From CAZKWG01 sp964615375 (GTDB lineage: Bacteria > Myxococcota_A > UBA796 > CAZKWG01): a DNA stretch of 64,000 bases. Location of the stretch: positions 364,534-428,533 of the forward strand of contig CAZTOW010000002.1 of NCBI GenBank assembly GCA_964615375.1, given 5' to 3'. The notes under the pieces were generated by a model. It saw only the letters and a program-made list of their open reading frames with translations, ran no database searches and had not been told where the DNA came from. Positions within the stretch are counted from its first letter, which is position 1, and every line of letters begins with the position of its first letter. Below are positions 24,427 through 32,565 of this stretch, one piece after another. Both the position numbers and the translations under genes were made by a program.

Positions 24427-25380
24427 ATGTCGAAGTTCGGACGAAATGAGCTCGCGGTCGGCTTCCTGGTGCTGGGGGCGCTGGCGCTCCTGACCTGGAT
24501 GTCCACCAAGATCGGCGCGCTGCGCGGGCTCGGAGACCAGATCGACGTCACCGCCACCTTCGAGAGCGTCGCGGGGCTGTCGGAGGGGGCCAGCGTGCAG
24601 GTCGCGGGGGTGCCCGTCGGCCGCGTGGCCTGGATGGAGGTCGTGGGCGGCCGGGCGAAGGTCCACCTGGAGCTCGAGCAGGAGGCGAAGCTGCGCACGG
24701 ACGCGCGCGCCCAGATCCGCGCGCGGAGCCTGCTGGGGGAGAAGTACGTCGAGCTCGTGCCCGGCGGCGATGAGGCCCCCCTGCTGGAGGACGGCGCCGA
24801 GCTGAGCGTAGGCCGGGAGCCCGTGGAGCTCGACGAGTTCGTCACCGACCTCAGCCCCGTGGTCCACTCGGTGGACCCGGCCGCCCTCTCCGAGCTCATC
24901 CGCGCGCTCACCGAGGTCTACAAGGACGACCCCGAGCGGATGAAGCGGGTCGCGGCCGATCTCGAGATCATCGTCCACAACATGGCGCTGGCCAGCCAGG
25001 ACGCCCCCGCGCTGGTCTCCGAGGCCCGCTCGACGATGGCGGAGCTGCGCTCGGCCGCGCGCGAGGCCCGGCCCGTCATCCGGCGCGCGGACGCGATGGT
25101 CGCCAGCGCCGAGGAGATCGTCGCCCGCCTTCCCGCCACCGTGGACGAGGTCCACGCCCTGGCCAGCGACGGGCGCGGGGCCGTGGCCGAAGGCCGGGCC
25201 ATGCTCTCCAAGGTGGACGGCAGCCTGGACGAGGTCCAGGTCGTGCTGGACAACCTCGCCGAGATCGATCGCTGGGAGCTGCGCCGCATCGTCCGCGAGG
25301 AGGGCATCACCGTGCGCCTTCGCCCGCGGGTCATCGTGCCCGACGACGCGAGCGTGGCGGGGGCGACCCCAGGAAACTAA
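24427..25380 (+). CDS. mlaD: MlaD/MCE-domain lipid-binding protein
   Basis: A 317-residue periplasmic protein anchored by one N-terminal helix (LAVGFLVLGALALLTWM, residues 9-25). The MCE domain runs at about 35-125, starting with VTATFESVAGLSEGASVQVAGVPVGRV and containing RARSLLGEKYVELVPGG. A long helical region follows (about 135-290). This is the shorter MlaD form without a large C-terminal extension; it would form a hexamer that binds lipid. It ends the operon in a low-GC dyad at 25376-25390 shared with the convergent gene. Confidence 0.9.
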   Translation: MSKFGRNELAVGFLVLGALALLTWMSTKIGALRGLGDQIDVTATFESVAGLSEGASVQVAGVPVGRVAWMEVVGGRAKVHLELEQEAKLRTDARAQIRARSLLGEKYVELVPGGDEAPLLEDGAELSVGREPVELDEFVTDLSPVVHSVDPAALSELIRALTEVYKDDPERMKRVAADLEIIVHNMALASQDAPALVSEARSTMAELRSAAREARPVIRRADAMVASAEEIVARLPATVDEVHALASDGRGAVAEGRAMLSKVDGSLDEVQVVLDNLAEIDRWELRRIVREEGITVRLRPRVIVPDDASVAGATPGN

Positions 25381-25390
25381 ATTATTTAGT
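25376..25390. terminator. AT-rich dyad over two convergent stop codons
   Basis: ACTAAAT-T-ATTTAGT has 7-bp arms and contains the TAA of mlaD and the TAA of the convergent gene. It is a striking low-GC spot in a very GC-rich region and may limit read-through, but the stem is weak. Confidence 0.35.
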
Positions 25391-25798
25391 CTCCTCAGAG
25401 CGCTCTTCGTCGGCGGGCTCTTCGCGCTCCTTCCTGCGGGAGCGCCGACGCCGCGCGCGGACCTCGCGCTTCGGCTCCTCCTCCTCTCCCTCGTCCAGTG
25501 GGCGGAGGTGGAAGCTGGCGTGGACCTCCAGCGAGTAGTTGGTCAGCAGGTCGCGGATGTCCTCGCCGATCTCCAGCGCCTCCAGGTAGGCCCGCACCTC
25601 GCGCGCCACCATGCGCACGACCTCGGTCTTGGCCTTGTCCCCGGTCTCCAGCACGGCGCCCAGCATCTCGCGGGCGTCCATGCGGGCGCGATCCTCCTCG
25701 CGGGGCTCCTCGCCCTCCAGCAGGCGTCGGGCGAGATCGCGCAGCCGGGGCTCCCGACGCTCCCGGCCCTCGCCCTCACCCCGACGATCCTCAGCCAT
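25382..25798 (-). CDS. Charged coiled-coil protein of unknown function
   Basis: The start is ATG 25798, whose ATGGCTGA overlaps the stop of the BamB-like gene by 8 bp; 138 residues. Residues 1-35 are Arg/Glu-rich, residues 36-95 form a continuous amphipathic helix (AREMLGAVLETGDKAKTEVV and RAYLEALEIGEDIRDLL), then a short hydrophobic strand YSLEVHASFHLRPL, then a Lys/Arg/Glu tail. The layout recalls phasin-like or membrane-edge proteins but I cannot assign it. It is the last gene of a four-gene overlapping operon with YfgM-like and BamB-like proteins. Confidence 0.65.
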   Translation of the reverse strand: MAEDRRGEGEGRERREPRLRDLARRLLEGEEPREEDRARMDAREMLGAVLETGDKAKTEVVRMVAREVRAYLEALEIGEDIRDLLTNYSLEVHASFHLRPLDEGEEEEPKREVRARRRRSRRKEREEPADEERSEETK

Positions 25799-26996
25799 CC
25801 TGGCCCCCTCCCTGCGCGCGCGGGGCGAGCTCACCCGTGGCGCGCAGGCGCGGAGGCTCGGGCGGCGGGCCCGGGACGACGAGGTGCACGAGGTTGCCCG
25901 CGTTGGTCAACACCCAGGCCTCGTCGCCGGAGACCGCGGGCGGCGCGCTGACGCCGTCCAGATCGTGGCCGAGCTCCAGGGTCCAGGTGGTCTGGCCGGT
26001 GGCGCGGTCCACCAGGGAGAGCCCGCCCACCGCCGCGCCGACCAGCAGGCCCGCCTCGGTCAGCACGGGCTCGCTGAGGCTGCCCCCGGTCTTGCTGTCC
26101 CAGGTCCAGCGCAGCTCGCCGGTGCGCAGGTTGACCGCGCGCAGCTTGCCGTCCACGCCGGACACGAAGACCTCGTCCCCGTCGCGCAGCATGCGCTCGG
26201 CCGCGCCGACCTCGTCCAGGCGCCAGCGCACGGCGTGGGACTCCAGGTCCAGGGCCAGCAGGGGCGCGGTGTAGCCGGCGACCAGGATCCCGTCGTCTAC
26301 GCCCAGGGCCGGAGCGATCAGGTCCGGGTAGCGGCCCTCCCCCACCCGGCGCTGCCAGGCGAGCTCGCCGTCGGAGAGGTTGAGCGCGACCAGCGTGCCG
26401 TCGGAGTGCCCGCTCAGCAGCAGATCCCCCGCGCGCGTCGGCGACGGCGCCCCGAAGAGCTCCAGCTCCACGCCCCGCCCGGGGTCGAGCTGCTGGGCGT
26501 GACGCCAGACCAGCGCCCCCGTCCAGGCGTCGAGCGCGTAGTCCACGTCGTCCACGTTCGTGAGGTAGACGCGCCCGTCGGCGACCAGCGGCGAAGACAG
26601 CAGCGGCGCCCCGGAGTAGTGGCTCCAGACCTGCGCGCCGTCCTTCAGCCGGTAGCACCAGGTGTATCCGGCCGTGTCCGAGAACCAGATCAGCTCCTCG
26701 CCCAGCACCGCCGCCGCCTGCACCGGGGCGCCCGCGGGGAGGCGCGAGAGGAGCGCCCCGTTGGTCGCGTCCAGCACGAGCAGGGCGCTGTCCTGGGAGC
26801 TGCCCACGTAGAGGCGATCCCCGCGCAGCACGGGGGCGCCGCGCTCGGCGCGCACCGGGGAGGGGTTGACCGTCGCCGGCAGCGAGCGGACCCAGTCCAC
26901 CACGGGGGGGGCCGCGAAGGGCGCCGCCTCCGCCTTCGGCTCGGGGACCTCGCGGCCCACGAGCCCCAGCACCGCCATCCAGCCCGAAGCGCTCAC
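25791..26996 (-). CDS. BamB-like PQQ/beta-propeller repeat protein
   Basis: A 401-residue beta-propeller. Repeats of the pattern APVLRGDRLYVGSS, LLVLDATNGALLSRL, SSPLVADGRVYLTN and LDAWTGALVWR are PQQ_2/BamB blades. The start is GTG 26996, overlapping the YfgM-like stop by four bases (GTGA). BamB in E. coli is an outer-membrane lipoprotein of the BAM complex with a Cys signal; here no lipobox Cys is visible at the N-terminus, so localisation must differ or the start be elsewhere. Neighbourhood with a YfgM-like gene matches the yfgM-bamB order of gammaproteobacteria. Confidence 0.8.
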   Translation of the reverse strand: MSASGWMAVLGLVGREVPEPKAEAAPFAAPPVVDWVRSLPATVNPSPVRAERGAPVLRGDRLYVGSSQDSALLVLDATNGALLSRLPAGAPVQAAAVLGEELIWFSDTAGYTWCYRLKDGAQVWSHYSGAPLLSSPLVADGRVYLTNVDDVDYALDAWTGALVWRHAQQLDPGRGVELELFGAPSPTRAGDLLLSGHSDGTLVALNLSDGELAWQRRVGEGRYPDLIAPALGVDDGILVAGYTAPLLALDLESHAVRWRLDEVGAAERMLRDGDEVFVSGVDGKLRAVNLRTGELRWTWDSKTGGSLSEPVLTEAGLLVGAAVGGLSLVDRATGQTTWTLELGHDLDGVSAPPAVSGDEAWVLTNAGNLVHLVVPGPPPEPPRLRATGELAPRAQGGGQDG

Positions 26997-27748
26997 GTCC
27001 CGCCCCCGACCAGCTGCCCGCGGGCCGCCGCCACCTCGTCCGCGAGCGTGGAGTCGGCGAAGCGCCCGGTGAACTCCTCGAAGGACTTGCCCGCGTCCTC
27101 GCGCCGGCCGGCGGAGGCGTAGAGGTTGCCCAGCTCGTACAGCGCGCGCTCCGCGTAGAAGCCCTGGCCGTTGGCCGTCTCCCGGAAGAGGGCCGCCGCG
27201 CCGTCCACGTCGCCCTTGGTCGCGAGCCGGTTGGCGAGGCTCGCCCGCGCGGCCCAGCCCAGCGCGCCCTCCCCGTGCATCCCGTCGGCCTTGCGCAGCG
27301 CGGCCTCGGACTCGTCCAGCTTGCCCGCGCGCTCCCAGGTCTCGGCGGCGCGGAGCAGGGCGAGGATGGCGGCGGCCCCGTCGGCCCCCTCGGCGACGGC
27401 CTCATAGGCCTTCGCGCTCTCGGCCAGCTTGCCCATCTTCTCCGCGTCGTTCGGGTCGTCCATCGGCCCGAGCCCGTACTGCGCGAGCGGATCGGGGGGC
27501 GGCAGGTCCACGTCCACCGACGCGATGGAGGCCTGCCACTCCTCCTGCTTGCCCTTGCGGTAGTCGCCCACCAGCCCGTAGATCAGCGCGACGAGCAGCA
27601 CCACGCCGACCACGGCGAGCGCATGTCGCCAGTACCCCAGGACGATGTGCGCGACGCCCATCTGGGCGCGGAAGAGGACGTCCTGCTCCTCCATCGACTC
27701 GGGGGCGGCCGGAGCTTGTGCCGGCCTCTTCTTCGGATCGTCAGCCAC
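26993..27748 (-). CDS. YfgM-like single-pass TPR membrane protein
   Basis: The start is GTG 27748, which overlaps the upstream gene's stop by 8 bp (GTGGCTGA); 251 residues. An N-terminal cytosolic segment of about 40 residues is followed by a transmembrane helix ALAVVGVVLLVALIYGLVG (about 42-60), then a Lys-rich flank and periplasmic TPR helices (KTMD- and ADGAAAILALLRAAETW-type, ERALYELGNLYASAGRREDA). This is the layout of YfgM, which assists secretion and folding at SecYEG with PpiD. The next gene is BamB-like, as in E. coli, which supports the assignment. Confidence 0.8.
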   Translation of the reverse strand: MADDPKKRPAQAPAAPESMEEQDVLFRAQMGVAHIVLGYWRHALAVVGVVLLVALIYGLVGDYRKGKQEEWQASIASVDVDLPPPDPLAQYGLGPMDDPNDAEKMGKLAESAKAYEAVAEGADGAAAILALLRAAETWERAGKLDESEAALRKADGMHGEGALGWAARASLANRLATKGDVDGAAALFRETANGQGFYAERALYELGNLYASAGRREDAGKSFEEFTGRFADSTLADEVAAARGQLVGGGT

Positions 27749-28961
27749 GAGAGGTCTCCAGGGCGGGAGAGGGCGAGTGGGAGCGGATCTCCTCCGCCGC
27801 CAGCGTGCGCCAGAGCTGCGCGGCGGGGGCGGAGAGGGGATCGAGATCGGAGGCCAGCGCGACGGCGGTGGCGGCCTGCAGGCACACCACCGAGAGCCCG
27901 GCGACGAGGCCAGGGTCCAGCGTGGGGAGGCGGAGCTGCACCACCGGCCGCCCGTCCCGGCAGAGCTGCATGAACTGGGCGTTCTGGAGCGCGCGGCCGA
28001 GCGCCCAGCGCCGCCGCCCCTCCAGGTCGCGGGAGCCGTCATCGTCCAGCAGCACCGCGCAGCCGAGCAGATCGTGCGGCCCGCCGATCAGGTGCTGGAT
28101 CAGGGCCTCGTCGCCCAGGCGCACCGCGAGGCAGGGCACGCCCGAGGGGACGCGCACGCCCGCCCGCGACTCGCTGCGGGTGGTGATGCCCGGCCAGGCG
28201 CGGGTGGCCCAGGCCGCCCAGGGCTCCAGCCGCCCCGTGGGCAGGAGGAAGGCCAGCCGCTCCACCCCGTGGTCCCGGGCGGCCACCAGCACGGCGGCGA
28301 AGAGCAGGGCCGGGTTCTCGAAGAGGGCCGGGGCCGCGCAGCGGGTCCGGGCGCGGGAGATCTCGTCCACGATGGGCGCGAGCGCGGCGCCACAGAGGGC
28401 CGCCGCCGCCAGCGCGAAGGGGCCCAGGACCCCGAAGCGCGCGTCCGCCGGGCCGGGCAGCAGCTCCGCGCCCGACGGGGCCGCCTCCGCACCGACCCAG
28501 GTGATCCCGCTCGCGGCGCCCGCCAGCTCCTGCGCCAGCCAGCGCACCCAGGGCGGCCCGTCCAGGACCACCAGGTGCGCGCCCGCGAGCGTCTCCGCCC
28601 CCAGCGCGTCCACCCCGTCCAGCCAGCGCAGGCGCCCCGGCTCCGGCGACAGCGAGCTCAGCACCCGCGCCGCCGCCACCGCGCCCGGCTCGCCGAGCAC
28701 GACGATGGGCCCGCCCTCGGCCCGCCGCGCCTCCACCCAGCGATCGACCTGCGCCAGGAGCTCCTCGCCCGGGGCTCGACCCAGCGGCGCGCCCTGCTCG
28801 GCGAGCGCCGACATCGCCGCGAGGACGCCGTTCATCTTGGGGATCTGCGCCCGAAGGTGCCGCTGATCCAACCCGCCCCACACGCCGACCTTGCTCGTCA
28901 GCGTGAGCGCATAGTCCAGGTTGAGCCGGACGGCCACGACCTCTCCCGCGATGGTCTGCAC
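27741..28961 (-). CDS. Glucose-6-phosphate isomerase-fold protein lacking catalytic motifs
   Basis: A 406-residue protein with GTG start. Its middle and C-terminal parts align by eye with the Bacillus-type PGI: GVLGPFALAAAALCGA (177-192), ALFENPALLFAAVLVAARDH (212-231) and LQNAQFMQLCRDGRPVVQLR, then LPTLDPGLVAGLSVVCLQAA. However the sugar-phosphate motifs are gone: the GIGGS loop reads VLGEPG near 88-93, the SKSGTT region reads VVLDGPPWVR near 131-140, the GGRFS strand reads ARFGVLG, and the C-terminal GVELGK Lys is missing. I infer a non-catalytic or neofunctionalised PGI fold. It leads an operon with YfgM-like and BamB-like genes. Confidence 0.65.
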   Translation of the reverse strand: MQTIAGEVVAVRLNLDYALTLTSKVGVWGGLDQRHLRAQIPKMNGVLAAMSALAEQGAPLGRAPGEELLAQVDRWVEARRAEGGPIVVLGEPGAVAAARVLSSLSPEPGRLRWLDGVDALGAETLAGAHLVVLDGPPWVRWLAQELAGAASGITWVGAEAAPSGAELLPGPADARFGVLGPFALAAAALCGAALAPIVDEISRARTRCAAPALFENPALLFAAVLVAARDHGVERLAFLLPTGRLEPWAAWATRAWPGITTRSESRAGVRVPSGVPCLAVRLGDEALIQHLIGGPHDLLGCAVLLDDDGSRDLEGRRRWALGRALQNAQFMQLCRDGRPVVQLRLPTLDPGLVAGLSVVCLQAATAVALASDLDPLSAPAAQLWRTLAAEEIRSHSPSPALETSRG

Positions 28962-29037
28962 CGTCTATGTCCGGGGAGAGAGCGGGTCAAGGCCGCAGCG
29001 CGTGATGGATGCGGCGCACGGCGGCGCGGCGCGATAC

Positions 29038-29043
29038 TACACT
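29038..29043 (+). promoter_or_regulatory. -10 element TACACT, near-leaderless promoter
   Basis: TACACT begins 13 nt before ATG 29051, the same distance as the box at 5013 before another lipoprotein gene. No Shine-Dalgarno sequence intervenes. Confidence 0.5.
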
Positions 29044-29050
29044 CTTCGTC

Positions 29051-29782
29051 ATGAACCGGACGACCGCGGCTTCTACACTCTCTCTGCTGGCGCTGCACCT
29101 CCTCGCGGGCTGCGAGGCCTGGCCGAGGTACGCGCACCTCCCCACCGAGCCCGTGCAGGGGGTCCCGCCCGGCACCGACCCGGCCGACGCCGTGGAGGTG
29201 GCCTGGGCCGCGCCCGTGCGCGAGCAGGATCCGGGCAACGAGACCCCTCCAGAGGCGCTCAGCGTCGGACTGGGCGAGGGCGTGGTCATCTATGGCGCGC
29301 TGGACGGGGCCGGCTGGGACCCCACGCAGCTCCCCCCCCACGAGGTGAGCTGCGAGGGCCTCACGGAGACCACCGACTACCCGCCGCTCAGCCAGGGCGC
29401 CTACGCCGCGGACGAGGACTGGGTGAGCCTCACGCCGACGGCGGACGGCGCGCTCTGCGTGGTGATGGAGATCGAGCTCCCCGAGGAGCTGGGCGACGAG
29501 CTGTTCTACGACATGCTCCTCTACGATCTGGACACCTGCATGAACCCGACCACCGCCTACGCCGACGCGGACGACGCGCTGCTGGGCCTCGGGCTCTACG
29601 CCACGTCTGCGGACTACAGCGCCGAGGTGACGACGGGGGCGAGCCTGTCGGTGCTGATCGCCGGGGTGCTGGCGGCCGAGGTCTCCGACGTCCAGACGCC
29701 GTGGCGCCTGGGGCTCGCGCTGCTCGAGCCCGACGAGGCGGGCGGCGCGGTGGTCTGCCCCAACCTGCCGGAGGCGCCGTGA
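29051..29782 (+). CDS. Lipoprotein of unknown function
   Basis: A 243-residue protein starting at ATG 29051. Signal MNRTTAASTLSLLALHLLAG ends before Cys21, with lipobox LLAGC, then EAWPRY. The mature part is beta-rich and acidic, with Asp/Glu-rich segments such as YADADDALLGLG and an internal Cys pair (SCEG and ALCVV) plus DLDTCMN. No family recognised. It may be co-transcribed with the next gene: stop and start overlap in TGATG. Confidence 0.7.
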   Translation: MNRTTAASTLSLLALHLLAGCEAWPRYAHLPTEPVQGVPPGTDPADAVEVAWAAPVREQDPGNETPPEALSVGLGEGVVIYGALDGAGWDPTQLPPHEVSCEGLTETTDYPPLSQGAYAADEDWVSLTPTADGALCVVMEIELPEELGDELFYDMLLYDLDTCMNPTTAYADADDALLGLGLYATSADYSAEVTTGASLSVLIAGVLAAEVSDVQTPWRLGLALLEPDEAGGAVVCPNLPEAP

Positions 29783-30768
29783 TGCTGGGCTGTGTGCTCG
29801 TCTTCCTGCTCGGGCTGCTGGCCCCCGCCCAGGCCCAGGAGTTCCGGCGCATCACGCTGTCCGACGGGCGGGCCCTGGCCGCGCGCGTGGACGCCACCAC
29901 CGCCGACGGGCTCACGCTCTCCGTCCCGCAGGGGCAGGTGCGCGTCCCGTTCACGCTGGTCATGAACATCGAGAACATCGACGAGGCCACCTGGCAGGGC
30001 CAGCCCACATGGGAGGTGCTGCTGCTGCCCTTCGGCGGGCCGGCGCCGCTCTCGGCGGAGGCGGAGGCGGCGACGCGCGAGGCCCTCGCCCGCCTGCCGG
30101 CGACGCGGGTGTCCCGGCTCGGCGACCTCAGCGGGAAGCTGGACCCGGGCACGCTGGCGGCGCTCAGCGCATGCGGCGCGAACCTGGACTGCGCCCTGCC
30201 CCACGCCGCCAAGGCCGGCATGAGCGCGCTGGTCACGGCGACGGTGCTCCCCGGAGACCCCGCCCGGGTTCTGCTGCGCGGCGTCTTCGTCGCGACGCCC
30301 ACCGTCCGCGGCGAGGGCGACGCCTCCATCTCCGGCGCGCCCTACCAGCACCCCCGCGAGCTGCTCACCGCCGCCGCCCTCTCCCTGCTGGTCATGCCCT
30401 CGGAGGCCACGCTGGCGAGCCTGCCCGCCGCGCTGACGCCGCCCGCCGCGGCGACGCCGGCGAAGCCCCCGGAGGTGGTGGCCACGCCGACCCCCACCCC
30501 AGCTCCCGAGCCGCGCCCGCCGCGGGAGCCCATGGACGAGGCGAAGCTGCGCGCGATGGCCTGGGTCCCGCTCCCCGGCGCGCCCGCGCTGGCGAAGAAG
30601 GACTGGGGCGGCGTGGCCGCGTCCTGGGCGCTCGCCGTGCCCAGCTCGGCCCTGCTCATCTACGGCGCCGGCCAGGGGGCCATGACGAAGGGCGAGCTCA
30701 TCGGGATGAGCGCGCTCTCCGCCTACGGCTCCATCGTGGCCTCGAACCTGCTCTTCGGCGCGCGCTGA
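29782..30768 (+). CDS. Exported protein with C-terminal hydrophobic hairpin, unknown
   Basis: Start ATG 29782 overlaps the previous stop by one base (TGATG); 328 residues. A short signal without positive charge, MLGCVLVFLLGLLAPAQAQE, leads into a beta-strand region (ITLSDGRALAARVDATTADG) and a domain of about 120 residues (residues 75-200) that looks like a TolB-N/curli-type sandwich with a Cys pair SACGANLDCALP. A Pro/Ala linker follows, then two hydrophobic segments near the end (VAASWALAVPSSALLIYG and MSALSAYGSIVASNLLFG), so the C-terminus is membrane embedded. Family not recognised. Confidence 0.65.
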   Translation: MLGCVLVFLLGLLAPAQAQEFRRITLSDGRALAARVDATTADGLTLSVPQGQVRVPFTLVMNIENIDEATWQGQPTWEVLLLPFGGPAPLSAEAEAATREALARLPATRVSRLGDLSGKLDPGTLAALSACGANLDCALPHAAKAGMSALVTATVLPGDPARVLLRGVFVATPTVRGEGDASISGAPYQHPRELLTAAALSLLVMPSEATLASLPAALTPPAAATPAKPPEVVATPTPTPAPEPRPPREPMDEAKLRAMAWVPLPGAPALAKKDWGGVAASWALAVPSSALLIYGAGQGAMTKGELIGMSALSAYGSIVASNLLFGAR

Positions 30769-30801
30769 GGCCAGCTCGGCGCGCGGGCCGAAGCGGCGGG
30801 A

Positions 30802-32409
30802 TCAGCCCCCGGTGAGCGTCACCGTCACGGGCTGGCCGGGCTTCTCGAAGCGGATCTCCCGGGTCTGCGTAAAGCTGGTCCCGTCGGGCAGCACCACGCG
30901 GAAGGTGTAGGAGCCCTCCTCCAGCCGCGTCATGGCCGGGGCGTTGCCCAGCTTGCGCTCGCCGAGCCAGACCTCGGCCGCCCCGCCGCCCGAGACCGGG
31001 ACGAAGAGGTTGACCTGCCCGGAGACCGGGATGGGGTCGAGGTTGATGCTCATCGAGGAGGTCGCGTCCTTGACCCGCAGGGTCTGGGAGGTCGCGCGAT
31101 AGCCGTCCATCTCCAGGCGCACGATGTAGAGCCCGTAGTCGACCTCCGTGCTGAGCGGGGTCTGACCGAGGGACTGATCATCCAGGAAGACCCTGGCGCC
31201 TGCGGGCGTGCTGATCACGGAGAGCTTGCTCTTCGCCGCGACCGCCGGGGCGGTGGCCCCCCAGGCCGAGAGGTCCATGTTGGCCTCGGTCGTCTGCCCG
31301 GAGGCCGCCGGGGTCTTCGCCGCCGAGGCGCCCGCGGCCGGGGTCTTCGCCGTCGCCCCGGGCTTCGCCGCGGCGTCCGCGCCCGGCTTCGTCGCGGCGG
31401 CGGGGGTGGCGGGCGCCGGCTCGGCGACCGGGGCGGCGTCGGCCACCGCGGGCTCGGTCGTCGGCTCGGCGACCGGCTCCGGCGCGGGCTCCGGCGCGGG
31501 CTCCGGGGCGGGCGCGGGCTTGGGGGCCTCCGGCTGGGCCACTGGCTGCTCCACCTTCGGATCGTCCCCCTTCATGGCGAAGAGGGCCACGCCCACCACC
31601 GCCGCGAGGCCGAGCCCGACCAGCAGGAAGATCCCCGCCTTGGACTTGGACTTCTGCGGGGGCTCGGGCACGTCGTCCGTGACCGCGGGCGGCGGGCTGG
31701 GGAACTCCAGGTCGTCGGCGGTGTCCGCCTCCGGGGGCTCCGGGGGAGCCTGGCGCGGCGTCACCGGCGGGACCGAGCGGACCGGGGCGGGCTCCGGCGC
31801 AGGCGCCGTCGTCATGGGCTCGGGCAGGGGCGCCAGCGCGCGGTTCTGCGGCGTCACCACCGGCGCGGGCAGGGGCTCGGCCGGCGGCATCTCGGTCACG
31901 GCGGGCAGGATGAGGCGCGCGGGCTCGAAATTCGGCTGCGTGATCTGCGCCCCGATGGGCGTGGGCGGGTCGAGCTCCTCGTCCTCCAGGGGGTTCGGCG
32001 CCGGAGGGGCCGGCATGGCGATGCCCTGCATCAGCGGGCTGATCCCGGCGAGCGTCGCCTCCTCGTCGTCGTCCTGGGGTCGGGGGAGCCAGCTCACCTT
32101 GATGTCGAGCGGGCTGGGCAGCGCCGCCGCCGCCACCTCCTCGGGCTCCGGCTCGGGCAGCGGGGCGGGCGCGGGGGCCGGCTCGGGCAGCTCGGCCTGG
32201 GGCTTGGGGGCGCGACCCTTCTGGAGCATGGCGAAGGGTACCGGCGCGTCCATCTCCTCGGTCAGCGGCGCGGACTCCACGCCCGCGTCCGCCCCGGGTC
32301 CTGTCGGGGCCGCGGGGGCCTCCGCCATGAGGGCAAGCGGCGTCCCATCTCGAAAGCAGAAGTCGACCCGGTCATCGTAGGTCGAGCCGCAGAGCTTGCA
32401 TTGCTTCAT
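30802..32409 (-). CDS. Zinc-ribbon, single-pass membrane protein with PEGA domain
   Basis: Start ATG 32409, 535 residues. The N-terminus MKQCKLCGSTYDDRVDFC then RDGTPL is the short zinc-ribbon seen at the start of many myxobacterial proteins, with Cys4, Cys7 and Cys18. A Pro/Ala/Glu-rich region of about 250 residues precedes a transmembrane helix (AGIFLLVGLGLAAVVGVALFAM), another Ala/Pro-rich linker rich in repeats follows, and the C-terminus carries a PEGA domain (LSVISTPAGARVFLDDQSLG and the strand YIVRLEMDGY) and a second sandwich. PEGA is an extracytoplasmic carbohydrate- or surface-layer-linked domain. A TATAGT box is 61 nt upstream. Confidence 0.8.
   Translation of the reverse strand: MKQCKLCGSTYDDRVDFCFRDGTPLALMAEAPAAPTGPGADAGVESAPLTEEMDAPVPFAMLQKGRAPKPQAELPEPAPAPAPLPEPEPEEVAAAALPSPLDIKVSWLPRPQDDDEEATLAGISPLMQGIAMPAPPAPNPLEDEELDPPTPIGAQITQPNFEPARLILPAVTEMPPAEPLPAPVVTPQNRALAPLPEPMTTAPAPEPAPVRSVPPVTPRQAPPEPPEADTADDLEFPSPPPAVTDDVPEPPQKSKSKAGIFLLVGLGLAAVVGVALFAMKGDDPKVEQPVAQPEAPKPAPAPEPAPEPAPEPVAEPTTEPAVADAAPVAEPAPATPAAATKPGADAAAKPGATAKTPAAGASAAKTPAASGQTTEANMDLSAWGATAPAVAAKSKLSVISTPAGARVFLDDQSLGQTPLSTEVDYGLYIVRLEMDGYRATSQTLRVKDATSSMSINLDPIPVSGQVNLFVPVSGGGAAEVWLGERKLGNAPAMTRLEEGSYTFRVVLPDGTSFTQTREIRFEKPGQPVTVTLTGG
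31380..31530 (-). repeat. Short Ala/Pro/Glu-coding tandem repeats
   Basis: Repeats of the type GGCTCCGGCGCG in the linker of the PEGA protein encode alternating Pro-Ala-Glu residues. They are in frame and probably vary in length by slippage. Confidence 0.5.
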
Positions 32410-32464
32410 CGGGTCCCTGCTCCGAGGTGCGCCAGGGCTGGGATCGCCCGGTGCGAGCGTGCCC

Positions 32465-32470
32465 ACTATA
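32465..32470 (-). promoter_or_regulatory. -10 element TATAGT of the zinc-ribbon/PEGA gene
   Basis: Minus-strand TATAGT lies 61 nt before ATG 32409, in the gap behind the acyl-CoA dehydrogenase. It is the only AT-rich hexamer in that region. Confidence 0.4.
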
Positions 32471-32565
32471 ACTCAAGCGGCGAAAGTGCTCTCCCCCCTT
32501 GTTGATGGCCTCTTGCCCGAGGGATGGGGAACGCCCCTCCGCCGGCGCGCGAGCACCGCGGGAGC

